NCBI GenBank assembly: GCA_025356765.1
Contig: JANXRO010000339.1
Coordinates: 1 to 8,165 of the forward strand
Origin: Hyphomicrobiales bacterium
GTDB taxonomy: Bacteria > Pseudomonadota > Alphaproteobacteria > Rhizobiales > Aestuariivirgaceae
Length of the DNA stretch: 8,165 nucleotides
Reading direction: 5' to 3'
In this document: positions 6,386 through 8,165 of the stretch, one piece after another
Position numbering within the stretch: the first letter of the stretch is position 1
Layout: every line of letters begins with the position of its first letter
Program-made: the position numbers and the translations under genes
The notes under the pieces: model-generated
Seen by the model: the letters and a program-made list of their open reading frames with translations, nothing else
Told to the model about the DNA's origin: nothing
Databases searched by the model: none

Positions 6386-7401
6386 GCCCAACCTCCATCA
6401 GCATAAACATCTGCCGTCAATAATTCTTCCGGTGCAGAAGGCGATGCCTTGCAAAGCTCTGTTGCCAGTTCCACTTTGCGTTTGCTTTCAGTTTCGACAG
6501 CCTCGATTTGGGCTTCGGTAAAACCAAAATCTTTCATGCGCTGTTTGTAGATTTTAATGGGGTCACGCTCCATCCATTTTTCCAATTCGCCGGGCGGTCG
6601 ATATTTGCCAGGGTCTGCACGCGAATGTCCTGAGTGGCGATAGGTTAGACATTCAATAAGTGAAGGGCCGCCGCCATTACGCGCTTTTTCAATGGCTGTG
6701 TTGGCGCTGCGATAAACCACATCGGCATCATTGCCATCAATCACGATCTTTTCAAGACCGTAAGCTGATGCGCGGTCTCCTGCGGGGCTTGCAACCGCAG
6801 TCACATCGGCGTTCAATGTATATTCCATATAGAGATTGTTTTCGCACACAAACACCACAGGCAGCTTCCAGATGACTGCAAAATTCAGCGCTTCATGGAA
6901 TGCGCCGATGTTGGTTGTGCCATCACCGAAGAAGCAGACAGTAACATCTTTTTCGCCCAGATATTGCGCCCGCCAGGCAGAGCCACAGGCTATGGGCAAA
7001 TGTGCGCCGATAATGGCATATGAACCCATCACGCCATGTTCAACCGAAGTCAAATGCATTGACCCGCCTTTGCCGCGCATCAAACCAATATCACGCAACA
7101 TCAACTCTCCCAGCACGCCTTCCATCGGCACACCACGAGCCAATGTGTGGGCATGGCCGCGATAGGTGCAAAAGGATTTATCGCCCTTCGTCATTGCCAC
7201 GCCAAAGCCTGCAGCGATTGCTTCTTGCCCTAATGACAAGTGGCTTGTGCCCTTGATCAGGTTTTGCAAAAACAAATCATAAGCCCGTTTTTCGCAGTCG
7301 CGAATTTCAACTTGCAAACGATAAAGCTCCAGCCGTTTTTCCAAGCCAATGTCGTCATTGGTGCCATCATTTGCGGTCTGTATCGACAATTTAGTTTCCA
7401 T
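6373..7401 (-). CDS. TPP-dependent dehydrogenase E1 component, alpha subunit (acetoin dehydrogenase-like)
   Basis: A 342-residue protein and first gene of the minus-strand operon. Visible features: GTSHLSLGQEA at 51-61; the GKGGSMH block at 110-116; and the TPP/magnesium motif from GDG (159-161) to NN (188-189) within FFGDG...CENN. CENNLYMEYT and RHSGHSRADPGKYR (255-268) resemble acetoin dehydrogenase E1 alpha (AcoA) more than the mitochondrial-type pyruvate enzyme; this comparison is from memory. The ATG at 7399-7401 gives the usual family length, but its ribosome site is poor (only GAG, 3 bases upstream). The frame stays open to a TTG at 7512, which would add 37 unlike residues and has no ribosome site. 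If the complex is AcoAB-like, it oxidises acetoin to acetaldehyde and acetyl-lipoyl-E2. The divergent butanediol dehydrogenase supports that; the unusual downstream genes leave room for another substrate. Confidence 0.9.
   Translation of the reverse strand: METKLSIQTANDGTNDDIGLEKRLELYRLQVEIRDCEKRAYDLFLQNLIKGTSHLSLGQEAIAAGFGVAMTKGDKSFCTYRGHAHTLARGVPMEGVLGELMLRDIGLMRGKGGSMHLTSVEHGVMGSYAIIGAHLPIACGSAWRAQYLGEKDVTVCFFGDGTTNIGAFHEALNFAVIWKLPVVFVCENNLYMEYTLNADVTAVASPAGDRASAYGLEKIVIDGNDADVVYRSANTAIEKARNGGGPSLIECLTYRHSGHSRADPGKYRPPGELEKWMERDPIKIYKQRMKDFGFTEAQIEAVETESKRKVELATELCKASPSAPEELLTADVYADGGWAWRN
6392..6396 (-). promoter_or_regulatory. Ribosome binding site deciding the E1 beta start
   Basis: GGAGG on the minus strand, 6 bases before the ATG at 6385 and directly touching an upstream in-frame TTG. 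The spacing selects the ATG. It lies inside the end of the E1 alpha gene. Confidence 0.8.
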
Positions 7402-7433
7402 GATCTCATGGTGCCAAATATTTTTTGAAGCGT

Positions 7434-7460
7434 ATTTTGAAAAATTCTCAAAATGAGAAT
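7434..7460. promoter_or_regulatory. Nested inverted repeats upstream of the E1 alpha gene (candidate operator)
   Basis: Two interlocking perfect inverted repeats: ATTTTGA (7434-7440) with TCAAAAT (7448-7454), separated by 7 bases, and ATTCTC (7444-7449) with GAGAAT (7455-7460), separated by 5 bases. They centre about 45 bp upstream of the E1 alpha ATG, where an operator or promoter overlap would be expected. A transcript through them could form two mutually exclusive stems, but the stems are AT-rich and weak, so DNA-level regulator binding seems likelier. Arms of this size can occur by chance in AT-rich DNA. Confidence 0.4.
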
Positions 7461-7466
7461 GTTCAA
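7454..7466 (-). repeat. Copy 1 of shared motif TTGAACATTCTCA
   Basis: Read on the minus strand, this 13-mer ends 53 bases upstream of the E1 alpha ATG. It matches the plus-strand copy at 7671-7683 in 12 of 13 positions (C/T at position 10). Both copies point toward the gene they precede, and its first six bases resemble a -35 box. A common regulator site is one reading; chance similarity in AT-rich DNA is the alternative. Confidence 0.4.
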
Positions 7467-7670
7467 TAATTGCAAAATGGGCGGCTTCGTTAGGATGAGC
7501 CCAATATCCCAAAGTCGCCGAGGCAAGAGCGTTGCGGATAAACGGAGGATTGTTTCAAGCAGACTACGTCTCAATACAGTTGAGTGCCGAGTTCTATGCG
7601 CTGGGAGGTGCAAATAGGTTGGGCAAGATTTCGCGAAAGTTTAGTGAAGAAAATAGAGAGCTGTGCTGCT

Positions 7671-7683
7671 TTGAACATTTTCA
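7671..7683 (+). repeat. Copy 2 of shared motif TTGAACATTTTCA
   Basis: Lies 30 bases upstream of the alcohol dehydrogenase ATG in the same relative orientation as copy 1 has to E1 alpha. It also sits within a small perfect inverted repeat, TTGAA (7671-7675) and TTCAA (7680-7684), with a 4-base spacer. Used as a -35 box it would place transcription start very near the ribosome site, so an operator role is more plausible than a core promoter. Confidence 0.4.
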
Positions 7684-7713
7684 AGAAGTGGGAATGACGA
7701 AAGGTTTTAGAAT

Positions 7714-8165
7714 ATGAAGGCCGTAAGATTTCACAACGCGAGGGACATTCGCGTCGAAGATGTGGCAGCGCCTGCCAAAAAGCTGGGCCCAAATGACGTT
7801 TTGATCAAACCATTGGTCACAGGCATTTGCGGGACTGATTTGCATGAATACATCGCTGGCCCAATTGTCACCCCTGTGAAGCCGCACGTTTACACGGGTG
7901 TTACCAACCCGCAGATCTTGGGCCATGAATTTAGTGCAGTTGTCGCCGATATCGGTGCCTCAGTTTCAAATGTAAAAGCAGGAGACCGCGTTTCCATTCA
8001 ACCCCTCATTTCGCCGCGTGATGACTATTATGGCCGTCGCGGTTTGTATCATTTGAGCCCAAGCATGGGTTGCGTCGGGCTCAGCTGGGCTTGGGGCGGC
8101 ATGAGCGAGTGGGCCGTCGTGAATGACTATAATTTGGCAGTGGTGCCAACGGGCGTAACCGACAT
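7714..8165 (+). CDS. 2,3-butanediol dehydrogenase-family zinc alcohol dehydrogenase (3' end beyond window)
   Basis: Partial gene: the first 150 codons are visible, covering most of the N-terminal GroES-like domain; the Rossmann NAD-binding half is outside. Catalytic zinc motifs are present: GICGTDLHEY (38-47) with Cys39, and GHEFSAVV (70-77) with His71 and Glu72. As in Bacillus BdhA, the four-cysteine structural zinc loop of classical alcohol dehydrogenases is absent from the 95-130 region, which instead has an RRGLYHLSPSMGCVGLSW block. The early DLHEYIAGPI segment also fits the (R,R)-butanediol dehydrogenase/acetoin reductase branch, which interconverts 2,3-butanediol and acetoin with NAD(H). 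The ATG at 7714-7716 follows AAAGG (7700-7704) with 9 bases between. It is transcribed away from the E1/E2 operon, consistent with feeding acetoin to an acetoin dehydrogenase. Related sorbitol- or threonine-type dehydrogenases remain possible until the rest is read. Confidence 0.85.
   Translation, partial: MKAVRFHNARDIRVEDVAAPAKKLGPNDVLIKPLVTGICGTDLHEYIAGPIVTPVKPHVYTGVTNPQILGHEFSAVVADIGASVSNVKAGDRVSIQPLISPRDDYYGRRGLYHLSPSMGCVGLSWAWGGMSEWAVVNDYNLAVVPTGVTD

Larger units (their letters stand above)
7402..7713. promoter_or_regulatory. Divergent intergenic control region
   Basis: A 312-bp gap between the operon start (E1 alpha, minus) and the alcohol dehydrogenase (plus), the only long non-coding stretch in the window. 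It must hold promoters for both directions unless transcription starts elsewhere. The part next to E1 alpha (7412-7480) is visibly AT-rich and contains nested inverted repeats. The part next to the alcohol dehydrogenase contains a perfect palindrome TTTCGCGAAA (7629-7638) and a 13-base motif shared with the E1 alpha side. I found no convincing sigma-54 site (GG and GC ten bases apart), although aco operons in several bacteria use sigma-54 with AcoR. A weak sigma-70-like pair TTGGGC (7619-7624) and TAGTGA (7642-7647) with a 17-base spacer faces the alcohol dehydrogenase. No RNA gene or riboswitch fold was recognised. Short open frames here lack ribosome sites. Confidence 0.6.

Noticed and set aside
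6386..6391. Start of E1 beta at the TTG at 6391
   Set aside because: GGAGG directly abuts this TTG, leaving no spacing; the ATG at 6385 has ideal spacing.
7402..7512. N-terminal extension of E1 alpha by 37 residues to a TTG at 7512
   Set aside because: No ribosome site precedes the TTG, the extra residues do not look like the family, and the extension would cover the inverted-repeat region. The ATG at 7401 gives a normal length.
7402..7713. Sigma-54 promoter of the type used by AcoR-regulated aco operons
   Set aside because: I scanned both strands for GG and GC ten bases apart in a TGGCAC/TTGC context and saw no convincing match.
7532..7717. 61-codon plus-strand frame ending at the alcohol dehydrogenase start as ATGA
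   Set aside because: The overlap is suggestive of coupling, but it begins with TTG without a ribosome site, shows no domain, and spans the palindrome and shared motif of the control region.
1..8165. Mobile element, CRISPR array, tRNA or rRNA
   Set aside because: No transposase, terminal repeats, spaced direct repeats or RNA-gene sequence could be recognised; the window is filled by metabolic genes.

Overview
The window looks like a chromosomal catabolic locus from a proteobacterium, most probably an alphaproteobacterium. This is inferred from protein family resemblance (rhizobial-style TPP-dependent E1, CobW and M24 proteins), tight operon packing and a GC content that looks close to half by eye. 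No rRNA, tRNA, mobile element or CRISPR array is visible, so the taxon is a soft call.

Layout. Positions 1-7401 carry seven genes on the minus strand, read right to left: E1 alpha (6373-7401), E1 beta (5405-6385) and E2 (4108-5400) of a 2-oxoacid/acetoin-type dehydrogenase complex; an M24 (creatinase/aminopeptidase P fold) hydrolase (2855-4111); a CobW-family GTPase (1724-2845); a 3-hydroxyisobutyrate dehydrogenase-family oxidoreductase (864-1727); and an FAD oxidoreductase resembling L-2-hydroxyglutarate oxidase, cut by the left edge (2-871). Every junction is an overlap of 4-13 bp or a gap of 4-9 bp, so this reads as one transcription and translation unit. Positions 7402-7713 are a divergent control region. 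From 7714 a zinc-type alcohol dehydrogenase of the 2,3-butanediol dehydrogenase family runs off the right edge on the plus strand.

How the genes may work together. The E1/E2 genes and the divergent butanediol dehydrogenase suggest acetoin/2,3-butanediol use: the diol is oxidised to acetoin, which is cleaved to acetaldehyde and acetyl-CoA. The four following genes are not part of the classical aco set. M24-fold enzymes that act on small non-peptide substrates (creatinase, DddP, DoeA) and the two hydroxyacid-type oxidoreductases suggest a longer pathway: hydrolysis or lyase cleavage of a small compound, oxidation of hydroxyacid intermediates, then oxidative decarboxylation or cleavage to an acyl-CoA. 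CobW could supply metal to the M24 enzyme. The substrate cannot be read from the sequence.

The most notable points are a cysteine in the M24 protein where the second metal-binding aspartate is expected, an E2 with a degenerate E1/E3-binding domain and no E3 gene in view, and a near-identical 13-bp motif placed upstream of both divergent genes in matching orientation.
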